A DNA stretch of 64,000 nt from Hymenobacter elongatus (GCF_004745955.1 NZ_SRLD01000001.1:1-64000); one strand, 5' to 3'. Counted from the stretch's first letter, positions 27,451 through 36,580 are shown. Numbers and translations are program-made. Notes: generated by a model from the letters alone, not told the origin.

Positions 27451-27613
27451 GTACTAAATAGTCGGTAGAAAGGCCCTGAGTAGCGGGCGGTAAAGCTACA
27501 CAGAAGCCGCCGGATGCCGGGTATGCGGACCTGGGAGGTTTTTCCGGCCGGTCCAATCGTCTTTCATCCTGAGCGAAGCACGCTAGGCGGGCGACCATTC
27601 AGCCCGTTGCCCG

Positions 27614-28633
27614 TTACACCCGAAACTGCGCAACCAGCGCGTTGATCTGGTCGTCGGTGCCCAGCACGAGCAGCACGTCGCCGGCGGCGGGGCGGGTGTC
27701 GGCATTGGGGCTCACCAGAAACTCGCCGGTGCTTTGCTTGAGGCCAATGACGGTGGCGCCCGTGCGGGAGCGGATGTCCAGCTCCCGGATGCTGAGGCCC
27801 CGCCATTCGCGCCGGATTTCGCGGTAGCTCAGCTCTTCGAGCCGCAGCTTGTTGGGGCCCAGGCCGTTCATCATTTCCAGAAAGCGGATTACCTCGGGCC
27901 GCATCACCAAGTTGGCCATGTGGGAGCCCCCAATCTCGTCGGGCATTACTACTGAGTCGGCTCCGGCGCGCAGGAGCTTGCTTTCGCTGGTTTTGAGGCT
28001 GGCGCGGGCAATTATTTTCAGGTCCGGGTTCAGGCCCCGGGCCGTGAGGGCCACGAACACGTTGTCGGCATCCTTGGGCAAGGCCGTAATCAGGGCGCGG
28101 GCCCGCACGACGCCGGCTGCCAGCAGGGTTTCGTCGGTGGTGGCGTCGCCGATGACGGTGGGCACGTGGCCTTCGCCGTTTTCGGCCGCGTCGCGCAGCA
28201 GCTCCGGGCTTTGCTCCACTACCACTACCCGGGCCCCGTTGGCGCGCAGCTCGTGGTAGGCCTTGCTCCCATTGCGCCCAAAGCCGCAGACGATGACGTG
28301 GTCGGAGTAGCCGCGAATTTCCTGGTCGGTCTTGAACATCTTAAAAATGGTGCGTAGCTCGCCGTCAAAGATATAGGTAGTGAGCACCGATACGAGGTAG
28401 GCAATGACGAGCAGGTTGAAGAAAATATAGACCGAAACAAACAGCCGCCCCGCCGCCGACATCGGGTGCAGCTCGCCGAAGCCGACCGTGGAAATGGTAA
28501 TCATGGTCATGTAGAGCGCATCGAGAAAGTTGTAGTTCTCAATGGTCATGAAGCCGATGATGCCCACCCCAAACGCAATGCTGGCCAGCAGCAGGGCAAT
28601 GACAAAGCGGCTTAGATTAGCGCGTTTCCACAT
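27614..28633 (-). CDS. Potassium channel with RCK (TrkA-N/TrkA-C) domains
   Basis: 339 residues. Two membrane helices (about 9-32 and 65-90) flank a pore loop with the selectivity filter TVGFGE. A Rossmann RCK_N domain starts VIVCGFGRNGSKAYHEL and should bind a nucleotide. The C-terminal RCK_C domain ends DVLLVLGTDDQINALVAQF. The layout is that of MthK/Kch-like ligand-gated K+ channels in the inner membrane. The filter reads GFG rather than GYG, which other prokaryotic members also show. It is a single gene. Confidence 0.92.
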   Translation of the reverse strand: MWKRANLSRFVIALLLASIAFGVGIIGFMTIENYNFLDALYMTMITISTVGFGELHPMSAAGRLFVSVYIFFNLLVIAYLVSVLTTYIFDGELRTIFKMFKTDQEIRGYSDHVIVCGFGRNGSKAYHELRANGARVVVVEQSPELLRDAAENGEGHVPTVIGDATTDETLLAAGVVRARALITALPKDADNVFVALTARGLNPDLKIIARASLKTSESKLLRAGADSVVMPDEIGGSHMANLVMRPEVIRFLEMMNGLGPNKLRLEELSYREIRREWRGLSIRELDIRSRTGATVIGLKQSTGEFLVSPNADTRPAAGDVLLVLGTDDQINALVAQFRV

Positions 28634-28662
28634 GTATTTGGTTTAAATTCTACTTTTTTGAC

Positions 28663-28777
28663 CGTCATTCCGAGCGAAGCTAGGAACCTCGCGGGCCATA
28701 ATAATCAATGGTAGTGCAACAGCAGCCCGCGAGATGTCTCCTTTCTGCTTGAAGCGCAGAATGGTCGACATGACGTT
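28663..28777. repeat. Degenerate palindromic dispersed repeat
   Basis: CGTCATTCCGAGCGAAGC on the left and GTCGACATGACG on the right bracket paired blocks CCTCGCGGGC and GCCCGCGAGATG. It is related to the repeats at 17333 and 21747. Confidence 0.5.
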
Positions 28778-28806
28778 CTGTTACCTAAACGCACCTGCTA
28801 ATCTGG

Positions 28807-30858
28807 CTACATGGCCCCGCGCGGAATGACCGTGCCAAGCATATTACCCAGCTCATCGTCCATCTTCTTGAGCAGCTTGATGGTATGCAGCGTTTCGAGC
28901 AGCGCCAGCTCATCCATGGGGTGGCGCAGGGCTTCGAGCCGAATCGACAGCTCGCGCTGCACGTTCACCTTGTTGAGGCGCAGAATGGCATTGTCGCAGG
29001 CTTGCTGCAGCTGGTCGATTTCGCGGGGCACGTAAATCTGGTGGGTGCTCCAGTTGGGGCTCAGCTCATACTTTTCGGTGGCCAGGTCGCTCACCATCGA
29101 ACGGATATCGGCCCGGCCGTGCTGAATAAACGTGCGCACATCGGGCCAGCGGCCTTCCTCCAGCTCCTGGCGGCACAGGTGCAGCAGGTCGGCGTAAATC
29201 GGAGTCTGGATGGTGGTTTCTTCGAGCTGACCAAACAGATACTGCGCCACGGCCATATCCTCGGTGAGCGGCTGGGCGGCGTAGAGCACCAGCAGCCGGA
29301 GCACCTCCCGCTCGCAGGCCTGCAGCACATCGGGCACGGGCTCCAGGTCCTCGTCGGCGGCCCCGGCCGTGCCGCCGGCGGCCGCGAAGTCATCGGGCGT
29401 GGCGCCGTACATGGCCATTTCAGCCTCTTCTTCCGCGCTGGAGCCGGTTTGGGAAGGCTGGCTGGCGGGTTTGGGCGAAGAATACGAGCGAGGAGCACCA
29501 CTGCTGCCGCTGCTGCCGGCACCCGGCGCCGCCCGCTGCGAGTCCTTCTTCACCAGCTTGTTGTACTCGGTAATCAGCACCTGCTCGTCGATGCCGAAGG
29601 TGGTGCTGGTTTGCTGCAAAAACACCTGCCGCTTGATGGGGTCGGGCACTTTGGCAATGCTCTGGAGTACGTCGCGAATGGCTTCGGCCTTCTTCACCGG
29701 GTCGTGGGCCGCTTCCTGCGACACAATGCGGGTTTTGAAGGAAATGAAGTCCTGGCTGTTCTTTTCCAGGTAGTCCTTGAAGCGCTGGTCGCCGACTTTG
29801 CGGATGTAGCTGTCGGGGTCGTCGCCATCCGGAAACAGCACCACGCGCACATTCAGGGCTCCTTCCAGCAGCATATCGATGCCGCGCAGCGAGGCCCGGA
29901 TGCCGGCCGCGTCGCCGTCGTAGAGCACCGTCACGTTGTCGGTGTAGCGCCCGATGAGGCGGATCTGGCTTTCGGTGAGCGACGTGCCCGACGACGCCAC
30001 CACGTTCTTGATGCCGCCCTGGTGCAGGCTCAGCACGTCGAGGTAGCCTTCCACGAGGTAGCACACGTCCTCGGTCCGGATGGGCTGGCGCGCCTGGTAA
30101 AGGCCGTAGAGCACATCGGACTTGTGGTAAATTTCCGACTCGGGCGAGTTCAGGTACTTGGCCGTCTTGTCGTTGGCCTTCAGCGTGCGGGCTCCAAACC
30201 CAATGACGCGGCCCGACACGTTGTGAATCGGGAACATCACGCGGCCCCGAAACCGGTCGTAGCGCCGGTTGGGGTCGTCTTCGCGCACAATAGTGAGGCC
30301 GGTTTTCTCCAGGTACTTAGCCTCGTAGCCCTGCTTCTGGGCCGCTTTCAGCAGGTCGTCCCACTGGTCGAGGGAGTAGCCCAGCTCGAAGGTTTTGATG
30401 GTCGTCTGGTTCAGGCCGCGCTGCATCAGGTAGCTCAGCCCGATGCTCTCGCCTTCCTCCGTTTCGTGCAGCAGCTTCTGGTAATGGTCTTTGGCCCAGT
30501 TGGAAACGATAAACTGTGAGTCTTTCTCGTTCTGCACGAGCTGTTCCTCGGGCGTTTTTTCTTCCTCCTGAATATCGATGCCGTACTTTTTGGCCAGGTG
30601 CTTCAGGGCCTCCACGTAGCTGGTGCCCTCAATGTCCATGATGAACTGCACCACGCCACCGGCCTTGCCGCAGCCGAAGCATTTGTAGAGCCCTTTGGCC
30701 GGCGCCACGGAAAACGAAGGCGACTTTTCGTGGTGAAAGGGGCAGCAGGCCCACATATTCTGACCCTTTCTTTTCAGGGTCACGAAATCACCCACCACCT
30801 CCACGATGTCAGCGAGGTGAATGATCTGATCAACGGTTTCTTTCGGGATGCGGGCCAA
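28807..30858 (-). CDS. dnaG: DNA primase
   Basis: 683 residues. The CHC2 zinc finger is at about 38-63 (ACCPFHHEKS, YKCFGCGKAGG). The catalytic core and TOPRIM domain follow, with LVEGYLDVLSLHQ and the acidic stretch VTVLYDGDAAG. The C-terminal third, after a Ser/Gly/Pro-rich linker (about 445-490), should be the helicase-binding part. The start is TTG at 30858, since ARIPKETVDQIIHLADIVEV is the family N-terminus and no ATG is available. DnaG makes RNA primers at the replication fork. Confidence 0.96.
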   Translation of the reverse strand: MARIPKETVDQIIHLADIVEVVGDFVTLKRKGQNMWACCPFHHEKSPSFSVAPAKGLYKCFGCGKAGGVVQFIMDIEGTSYVEALKHLAKKYGIDIQEEEKTPEEQLVQNEKDSQFIVSNWAKDHYQKLLHETEEGESIGLSYLMQRGLNQTTIKTFELGYSLDQWDDLLKAAQKQGYEAKYLEKTGLTIVREDDPNRRYDRFRGRVMFPIHNVSGRVIGFGARTLKANDKTAKYLNSPESEIYHKSDVLYGLYQARQPIRTEDVCYLVEGYLDVLSLHQGGIKNVVASSGTSLTESQIRLIGRYTDNVTVLYDGDAAGIRASLRGIDMLLEGALNVRVVLFPDGDDPDSYIRKVGDQRFKDYLEKNSQDFISFKTRIVSQEAAHDPVKKAEAIRDVLQSIAKVPDPIKRQVFLQQTSTTFGIDEQVLITEYNKLVKKDSQRAAPGAGSSGSSGAPRSYSSPKPASQPSQTGSSAEEEAEMAMYGATPDDFAAAGGTAGAADEDLEPVPDVLQACEREVLRLLVLYAAQPLTEDMAVAQYLFGQLEETTIQTPIYADLLHLCRQELEEGRWPDVRTFIQHGRADIRSMVSDLATEKYELSPNWSTHQIYVPREIDQLQQACDNAILRLNKVNVQRELSIRLEALRHPMDELALLETLHTIKLLKKMDDELGNMLGTVIPRGAM

Positions 30859-30963
30859 GGATACTTACAGCAACAGGTACAAGAGCAGAACAGGACTACG
30901 AAGGTACGAGTTTCGCCAGCCCGAAGACCACTTTCCTTTGGGGCGGCGGGCGGCGTACCCACA

Positions 30964-31000
30964 GAAAGGCGGCCCCCGCGCCGTGCAGAGGCCGCCTTTC
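30964..31000. terminator. Hairpin in the gap between dnaG and the DUF4097 gene
   Basis: A perfect 11-bp stem, GAAAGGCGGCC with GGCCGCCTTTC, with a 15-base loop. It lies 128 bp beyond the end of the preceding minus-strand DUF4097 gene coming from the right, so it may end that operon. Nothing else was seen in this 360 bp gap. Confidence 0.5.
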
Positions 31001-31218
31001 GACATACGGTCAGCCGTGCGTTGCCCAGCCACGACTGACAATTCTCCCCCATCACCAGCCCCGGCACTCACCTTCCGGGTTGGCAACACGTCCGGCTACC
31101 GTTGCAGCGGCCGCCCGGACGTGGGGAGGTGCTGGGTCTGTGTTACATAGCGAAGCCGGCGCGGTAAAGTTTCAGTAAAGCCGTATTTAGCAGCCAAGCC
31201 GCTTCCTTGGCCGCACCA

Positions 31219-32094
31219 TCACTTGGCTTTGCGGATATAAATATCATCCTGCAGGGTCTTCATCATGATTTCTGCCCCGCCGCCATTGAGCTTGCCGTAG
31301 GTCCAGTTGTCGACGTTGAGCCGGTAGACGCCGCCCTTGCTGGTGCGGTTTACCGTGGGCGGCGTTTTATCAGCCGTCAGATCGAAGTCACTGTAAATCT
31401 CGCCGTTATCCGTCTTCAACTTCAGCGCCGCTTTAGTAGTGCTGGGTAAGGTCACGTCGATTTTACCGTTCACGGTAGAGAAGGCCATCGGCGCTCCGGC
31501 CGTCACGCTCCGGAAGCTGGCCGTCACGTCACCGTTCACGGTGCTGGCCACCGCCGAGCCCGACACCTGGCTCAGCCGCACGTCGCCGTTCACGTTGCTG
31601 ACCTCCAGCTCGCCCGCCACATTCTCCACCAGAATGTCGCCATCCTGCACGGTGCTGATTTGCAGCGAGAAGCGCTGGGGTACCTTGATGGTGAGGGCCA
31701 CCGCCTGCTGCCAGGAATTGGTACTCACGTACACGTGGTTGCTTTTCTCCTCGGCCGTGAGGTCGAAGCCCGAGCTGCTGCTGATGCGTTTCAGGCCTTT
31801 TCGGTTTTCCGAACCCGCGGCGTCATCGTCGTCGTCCTTGTCGCGCTGCCGGCCCTGGGTTCCAATGTCCACCACGACGTCTTTCCCGCCGTAGCCGACC
31901 ACCGTAATCGAGCCGCCCACGAGTTTCACGTGCAGCACGCCCGGTTTGCCGGGGGCACTCAGGGCCACCGTTAGCTGCTCTTTGCCACCGGTTTGGGCGA
32001 CCAGGGGCAGCGTGGCGGGCAGCACGAGGGCCGCCAGCAGCCCGGCCCGAAGCACGGTGCGGGCACGGATCAGGAAGGAAGGTATAGGGTTCAT
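31219..32094 (-). CDS. DUF4097-family beta-strand repeat protein
   Basis: 291 residues. The signal peptide ends about LPLVAQ (34). The remainder is a run of short beta strands with repeated V-N-G-D motifs (SNVNGDVRLSQV, STVNGDVTASF, STVNGKIDVTL), the right-handed parallel helix pattern of DUF4097/putative adhesins. It is probably exported; the ligand is unknown. It is the last gene of a four-gene operon, and its ATG overlaps the preceding TGA (32091-32094). Confidence 0.87.
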   Translation of the reverse strand: MNPIPSFLIRARTVLRAGLLAALVLPATLPLVAQTGGKEQLTVALSAPGKPGVLHVKLVGGSITVVGYGGKDVVVDIGTQGRQRDKDDDDDAAGSENRKGLKRISSSSGFDLTAEEKSNHVYVSTNSWQQAVALTIKVPQRFSLQISTVQDGDILVENVAGELEVSNVNGDVRLSQVSGSAVASTVNGDVTASFRSVTAGAPMAFSTVNGKIDVTLPSTTKAALKLKTDNGEIYSDFDLTADKTPPTVNRTSKGGVYRLNVDNWTYGKLNGGGAEIMMKTLQDDIYIRKAK

Positions 32095-32963
32095 TTGGGT
32101 TGCTGTTTGATGGTCACGTCGCCATTGAGGGTTTCGAAGCGGAAGTCTGGGCCGCCTTTGCCCAGGCGCACGGCCGTGTCCTTGGAGAGTTTATATTTGG
32201 TACCGCTCGTGGTGGTTTGCTTGTTCTGGATGGCCTGCACCGGCAGCGCGGCCACCTCCGGAAAGTCGGTCAGCAGCTCGCCGTGCATGCTTTTGAAGTG
32301 CACATCCGCCGACACATCGGCCGGATAGGTGACGGTGATATCGCCGTTGATGGTGCTGTAGGACGAAGCGCCGGCCGGGCTGGCCAGGTACGACGCCTCC
32401 ACGTTGCCATTGATAGTGCGGGCCTCGGTGGTGCCGCGCACGTTTTTCAGCGTCACGGCCCCGTTGATGTTCAGCGCTTTGAGGCTGCCGCTCACATCCT
32501 GAATCACGACCGCACCATTGTTGACGGTCGAGATGTGCAGATTCATCTGCGCGGGCACTTTCACCACGTAGTCGAAGGTGTAGTCGTAGTCGGTGTGGCG
32601 GTGGTGGCGCTGGTCGCCGCGCCGGTTGCCGGGCCGGGAGTCGAAAGGCCCCTGCATGTAGGCCACGATGCTGTCGTGGCGCTGCGTGAAGCCCAGGAAG
32701 GCTTCTTTTTTGCCCAGTTCCAGCTGCTGCGCACTCTGGGCCCGAATGGTTTTGGTTACTTCCAGCACCACCTTGGTGCCCGTGTAGCCCCGCACGCGCA
32801 CCGTGCCGTTGATGTTATACAGCGCCAGCGTGCTGCGGCTGGGGTCGGCTGTGAGCGTAAACTCCTTGCTGATCTGTTCTTTGAAATGGTTTTGAGCCTG
32901 CAGCCGGCAGCTACACAGCAAGGCCAGCACCCCGATCAGGCCGGGAATAGTGAAGCGTTTCAT
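32091..32963 (-). CDS. DUF4097-family beta-strand repeat protein
   Basis: 290 residues from the ATG at 32963; a signal peptide ends at RLQAQ. The same repeat type as its neighbour is visible (LNINGAVTLKNV, RTINGNVEASYL, STINGDITVTYP), so the pair arose by duplication. A His/Asp/Arg-rich insert lies near 125-145. The first 53 bases lie inside the 3' end of the anti-sigma gene, an unusually long overlap that suggests coupled translation. Confidence 0.87.
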   Translation of the reverse strand: MKRFTIPGLIGVLALLCSCRLQAQNHFKEQISKEFTLTADPSRSTLALYNINGTVRVRGYTGTKVVLEVTKTIRAQSAQQLELGKKEAFLGFTQRHDSIVAYMQGPFDSRPGNRRGDQRHHRHTDYDYTFDYVVKVPAQMNLHISTVNNGAVVIQDVSGSLKALNINGAVTLKNVRGTTEARTINGNVEASYLASPAGASSYSTINGDITVTYPADVSADVHFKSMHGELLTDFPEVAALPVQAIQNKQTTTSGTKYKLSKDTAVRLGKGGPDFRFETLNGDVTIKQQPK

Positions 32964-33834
32964 GGGAGGAAGGTGTAGTGGAGGGCGCGGCCGGCCGGCC
33001 CGGAGACAAGGATTTAAGGCTTTCTTCAATTTTGCTTTTCACGGCCTGGTTCAGGCCGGGCTGGCGCAGCAGGCGGCGCAGCGGCAGCACCGAGCGGCGC
33101 TCCTGGAGCAGCACCATCACATCGGCCAGCGCCGCCTGCACCAGCGGCGACTCCTGTTGCGGCAGGGCTTGCACCAGCCCCATCCGGACGCTGGGCGCAT
33201 CGGCCAGCTGGGCCAGGGCTTCGAGCGTTGCCAGGCGCACATTCACGTTTTCATCATGGTTGAGCGTGCTCAGCAACGCTTCCACCACCCGTTCGTTGGC
33301 TCCTTCGCCCAGCTCTTTGGTGTAGCTCACAGCCCGCAGCCGCTCGGTAGCCGAGGGGTTTTCAATCAGGGCCAGCAGCATCACTTGCCGCATTTGCTCC
33401 ACCTGCGTAGTGAGGGCCGCCAGCTGCTGCTGCTGGTCGGCCGGAGCCGCTACCTTGGGTCCGTTGAGCCAGTAGCCCGCCGCCAGCCCCACCACCAGCA
33501 AGCCCAGCCCATAGGCCAGCCGCAGCGCCTGCGCCGGAGCCAGCAGCGCCCGCAGCTGTTGCCAGAAGCCCGCCAACGAGGAGCCGGAGCCGGGAGCCTC
33601 GTGTACTTCCTGCTTGTAGGCAGCCAGCATGGCGTAGAACTCGGGCCGCAGCTTTTCGCTGGGCTCGGGCACCGGCACCGCGCCCAGCGCCTGCCACACC
33701 TGCCGGGTGGCGCGCAGCTCTTCCTGGCACACCGGGCACTGCGCCAGGTGTGCCTCCAGCCGGGCGTGGTCGGCCGGGGCAAGATGCTTGTGGATGTATT
33801 CGGGCAGCAGCGGCTGCACTTGTTCGCAATTCAT
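32911..33834 (-). CDS. Anti-sigma factor with zinc-finger and HEAT-like repeats
   Basis: 307 residues. The N-terminal zf-HC2 anti-sigma motif is H-x3-C-x2-C (LEAHLAQCPVCQEEL). One membrane helix follows (ALRLAYGLGLLVVGLAAGYWL, about 105-125). The exported part has three or more HEAT-like helical repeats (NVRLATLEALAQLADAPSV). It should hold the sigma factor encoded 10 bp upstream at the inner membrane. A HEAT sensor domain on a zf-HC2 protein is a recurrent Bacteroidota arrangement; what it senses is unknown. Confidence 0.85.
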   Translation of the reverse strand: MNCEQVQPLLPEYIHKHLAPADHARLEAHLAQCPVCQEELRATRQVWQALGAVPVPEPSEKLRPEFYAMLAAYKQEVHEAPGSGSSLAGFWQQLRALLAPAQALRLAYGLGLLVVGLAAGYWLNGPKVAAPADQQQQLAALTTQVEQMRQVMLLALIENPSATERLRAVSYTKELGEGANERVVEALLSTLNHDENVNVRLATLEALAQLADAPSVRMGLVQALPQQESPLVQAALADVMVLLQERRSVLPLRRLLRQPGLNQAVKSKIEESLKSLSPGRPAAPSTTPSSHETLHYSRPDRGAGLAV

Positions 33835-33844
33835 AGCCTTCCCT

Positions 33845-34396
33845 TCAGTTTTCGATGCGCAGATAGATGGTTTTCAGCTCGTGCATGGCGCGGTGCACCC
33901 GCACTTTCACGGCTCCCTCGGTGGTGTTCAGCACGCGGGCTATTTCCTCGTATTTCAGCTCCTGAAAGCGGCTCAGAATCAAAACCTCGCGGTTGTCGGC
34001 GCTGAGCCGGCCCAGGGCGCGGTGTAGGGCAGCTACTTCCTGTTCGTGCTCCATCCGCTCGTCGGCGCGGGCACCACCGCCTATTTTTTCGGCGAAGTCG
34101 GCCACGTCGGCGTGGTGCGTGGCGTGGCGGTTCTTCTTCACGTGGTCGGCCAGCACGTTGCGGGCCAGGTGGTACATCCAGGTCCGGAACTCGCCCTCGC
34201 CGGTATAGGTGTGGCGGTACTTGAGCATGCGGTAAAACACGTTCTGTACGAGGTCTTCGCTGGTATCGGCCCGGCCCAGCATGTGGTAGAGAAAGCTGAA
34301 CAGCTTGCGGTGGTAGCGCTCAAAGAGCAGCCCCATCCGGTCGACGTCCCCGGCCTTGACCCGGAGCATAAGCGCATTATCTGTGAGCGAGTCCAA
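33845..34396 (-). CDS. RNA polymerase sigma factor, ECF type
   Basis: About 183 residues from TTG at 34396. Sigma region 2 runs from MLRVKAGDVDRMGLLFERYH to about residue 100, and region 4 has the helix-turn-helix ILSRFQELKYEEIARVLNTT. Related proteins begin with a short L-x-D-x-x-LM segment, seen here as SLTDNALM, so the first ATG (34369) is probably internal. It heads the operon with its anti-sigma and two DUF4097 proteins, which are its likely targets. Confidence 0.88.
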   Translation of the reverse strand: MDSLTDNALMLRVKAGDVDRMGLLFERYHRKLFSFLYHMLGRADTSEDLVQNVFYRMLKYRHTYTGEGEFRTWMYHLARNVLADHVKKNRHATHHADVADFAEKIGGGARADERMEHEQEVAALHRALGRLSADNREVLILSRFQELKYEEIARVLNTTEGAVKVRVHRAMHELKTIYLRIEN

Positions 34397-34509
34397 CCGG
34401 GCAGAGGTAGGTGGTGAGGGGTTCTGTGGTCGTGGACACCGCGCCACCAAGGTAAGGTTACAGCAAAGCAGAAATTATTTTTTGACTTGACTGTTCTTGC
34501 CCCATTCAT

Positions 34510-34824
34510 CTGTCATCCTGAGCCTTCGCGAAGGACCTTCCTCACCTACCCCACTGAAGCGCTTACCAACGCAAAAAATCCCTTAGAAGCTGTTTGCGTT
34601 AGCGCAAGAGCCGTCAAAATGATGTAGAGACGCCTACTTACGTCTTGTCGTTGAACGAAAATCGTTGTGCCGGCGCGGCCGACGAGAAGCAAGTAGGCGT
34701 CTCTGCACCCTTCCAGCCCTCACGCAAACAGCCTCTTATCCCTACTCATCCCGAAAGGCTTCTTCACATTGAATAAAGTTTATCACTCAGGTGAGGAAGA
34801 TCCTTCGCAGGCTCAGGATGCCAG
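34510..34824. repeat. Palindromic repeat, CTGTCATCCTGAGC type, interrupted by family 1 copy C
   Basis: CTGTCATCCTGAGCC on the left mirrors GGCTCAGGATGCCAG on the right, with AAGGACCTTCCTCACCT mirrored by AGGTGAGGAAGATCCTT. Blocks such as TCACCTACCCCACTG are shared with the copy at 24829. The middle is occupied by the element at 34586-34735. The rest of this 530 bp gap between the sigma gene and mrp has no gene. Confidence 0.7.
34586..34735. mobile_element. MITE-like element, family 1 copy C
   Basis: 150 bp with ends GAAGCTGTTTGCGT and ACGCAAACAGCCTC and the direct repeat TTA on both sides (34583-34585, 34736-34738). Unlike the other copies its interior is the GTAGAGACGCCTACTT hairpin (left) with AAGTAGGCGTCTCTGC (right), the second core type of the window. 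Confidence 0.8.
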
Positions 34825-34893
34825 ACTGTACAGGAATAGCTCTGCTTACAACTTACTCTTACCCGCCCACAACCTCCACCCACATTTCCGGGT

Positions 34894-34901
34894 TATCTTT
34901 G
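34894..34901 (+). promoter_or_regulatory. Possible -7 promoter box of mrp
   Basis: TATCTTTG matches the Bacteroidota -7 consensus TAnnTTTG exactly and lies 27 bp before the mrp start codon. No good TTTG box is present at the expected upstream distance, so the call rests on one element. Confidence 0.4.
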
Positions 34902-34928
34902 CAGTCCGCACTTCTGCATTTTCGACTT

Positions 34929-36032
34929 ATGGCTATTACCAAAGAAGACGTCCTCAAGGCCCTCAGCTACGTGGAAGAGCCCGATCTGGGCAAAGACCTC
35001 GTGACGCTCAACATGATTGAGGACGTGCATATCGACGGCAAAACCGTCTCGTTTTCCGTTATTCTGACCACGCCCGCCTGCCCGCTCAAAGAGCTGATTC
35101 ATAACGCCTGCGTGCGCGCCATTCATACGATGGTCGACAAGGAGGCCGAGGTGAAGGTGAACCTGACCTCGCGCGTGACGACGGCCCGGGCCGCCAACTC
35201 GACCGTGCTCCAGGGCGTGAAGAACATCATTGCCATTGCCTCGGGCAAAGGCGGCGTGGGCAAAAGCACCGTCACGGCCAACCTGGCCATTGCCCTGGCC
35301 CGCACCGGGGCCAGAGTCGGCCTCGTCGACGCCGATATTTCCGGCCCCAGCATGCCGCTGATGTTTGGCGTAGAAGATGCCCGCCCCCACGTGTTTCAGG
35401 GCCCCGATGGCCGCAACCTGATTCAGCCCATCGAAAAGTTCGGCGTTAAGCTGATGAGCATCGGCTTTCTGGCCCCCTCCGACAATGCCATCGTGTGGCG
35501 CGGCCCCATGGCGTCGTCGGCCCTGAAGCAGTTCATCACCGAAGTTTCCTGGGGCGAGCTGGACTACCTGCTGATCGACATGCCGCCCGGAACCTCCGAC
35601 ATTCACCTCACGCTGGTCCAGACCGTGCCCGTCACCGGGGCCCTCATCGTGACCACGCCGCAGAAAGTGGCCCTGGCCGATGCCCAGAAGGGGTTGCAGA
35701 TGTTCCGCCAGCCCCAGATCAATGTGCCAGTGCTGGGCATCGTGGAGAATATGGCCTGGTTTACGCCCGCCGAGCTGCCCGACAACCGCTACTTCATCTT
35801 CGGGGAAGGCGGCGGCAAAGCCTTGGCCGAGAAGCACGAGGTGGCGCTGCTGGGCCAGATTCCGCTGGTGCAGAGCATCCGGGAAAACGGCGACGCCGGT
35901 ACGCCGGCCATCACCGAGCCCGGCACGCCGGCCGCAGTGCTGTTCGAGCATTTGGCCGAAGAGCTGGCCCGTCAGGTATCGATCCGCAACGCCGTGGCAC
36001 CCCGCACGCAGGTGGTGGAAATGAAGTCGTAG
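34929..36032 (+). CDS. Mrp/ApbC-family iron-sulphur carrier ATPase
   Basis: 367 residues from the ATG at 34929. The N-terminal 85 residues are a MIP18/DUF59 domain (ALSYVEEPDLGKDLVTLNMI). The ParA-like ATPase follows with the deviant Walker A SGKGGVGKST and DADISGPSMP. The cluster-binding CxxC usual in many Mrp proteins is not obvious in this copy. Mrp proteins carry and insert Fe-S clusters. A NifU-domain gene follows 143 bp downstream, supporting the role. Confidence 0.92.
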   Translation: MAITKEDVLKALSYVEEPDLGKDLVTLNMIEDVHIDGKTVSFSVILTTPACPLKELIHNACVRAIHTMVDKEAEVKVNLTSRVTTARAANSTVLQGVKNIIAIASGKGGVGKSTVTANLAIALARTGARVGLVDADISGPSMPLMFGVEDARPHVFQGPDGRNLIQPIEKFGVKLMSIGFLAPSDNAIVWRGPMASSALKQFITEVSWGELDYLLIDMPPGTSDIHLTLVQTVPVTGALIVTTPQKVALADAQKGLQMFRQPQINVPVLGIVENMAWFTPAELPDNRYFIFGEGGGKALAEKHEVALLGQIPLVQSIRENGDAGTPAITEPGTPAAVLFEHLAEELARQVSIRNAVAPRTQVVEMKS

Positions 36033-36098
36033 CCGGTAGAGCAGGCCGGTTTAGGTCGGCTGTAGCCACCACACGCAACTTTGCGTCCCGGCCTGCTG

Positions 36099-36131
36099 TT
36101 TACCGCTGACTAGCCAAAAGCTGTATCTTTA
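36099..36131 (+). promoter_or_regulatory. Possible promoter of the NifU-like gene
   Basis: TTTA (36099-36102), a 21-base spacer and TATCTTTA (36124-36131) fit the Bacteroidota TTTG / TAnnTTTG promoter with one mismatch in each box. It ends 44 bp before the ATG. Confidence 0.4.
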
Positions 36132-36175
36132 CCCTGTATTTTCCCGGTGCTGGCACCAGTCCCAATCCCTTTCGA

Positions 36176-36508
36176 ATGAATTCTTCCGCAGTTCTTGAGC
36201 ATCCCCTGCTGGCCCGCATCGAGCAGGCGCTGGACTCGATTCGCCCGTACCTGGCGGCCGATGGCGGCAATGTGCGCGTGCTGGGCATTACCGATGAGCT
36301 GGTGTTGCAGCTGGAGCTGCTGGGGGCCTGTGGCACCTGTCCCATGTCGCCGATGACGCTGAAAGCCGGCGTGGAAGAATCGGTGAGAAAGGCCGTGCCC
36401 GAAATCGTGCGGGTGGAAGCCCTCAACGGCACGTCGATGGCCGATCAGCCCGCCGGCCAGACCGGCCACCCCGTGTCGCCGGCCCCGGTGCCCACGCCCG
36501 AGTTTTAG
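36176..36508 (+). CDS. NifU-domain iron-sulphur cluster scaffold protein
   Basis: 110 residues covering the NifU C-terminal (Nfu) domain. The cluster-binding motif is CGTCPMSP (CxxC), preceded by RPYLAADGGNVRVLGI, the family signature. A Pro/Gly-rich tail of about 20 residues follows. It should assemble or hand over a [4Fe-4S] cluster in the cytoplasm, together with the adjacent Mrp protein. Confidence 0.93.
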   Translation: MNSSAVLEHPLLARIEQALDSIRPYLAADGGNVRVLGITDELVLQLELLGACGTCPMSPMTLKAGVEESVRKAVPEIVRVEALNGTSMADQPAGQTGHPVSPAPVPTPEF

Positions 36509-36525
36509 AGTTAGATTTTAAGTGC

Positions 36526-36562
36526 AAAAGGCCAGCTTTCCGCAAGGGAAGTTGGCCTTTTT
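36526..36562 (+). terminator. Terminator after the NifU-like gene
   Basis: AAAAGGCCAGCTTTCC pairs with GGGAAGTTGGCCTTTT around GCAA, followed by a T run (36556-36563). It sits 17 bp after the stop and is a textbook intrinsic terminator. Confidence 0.85.
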
Positions 36563-36580
36563 TGTTTGGGGCGGAAACAT

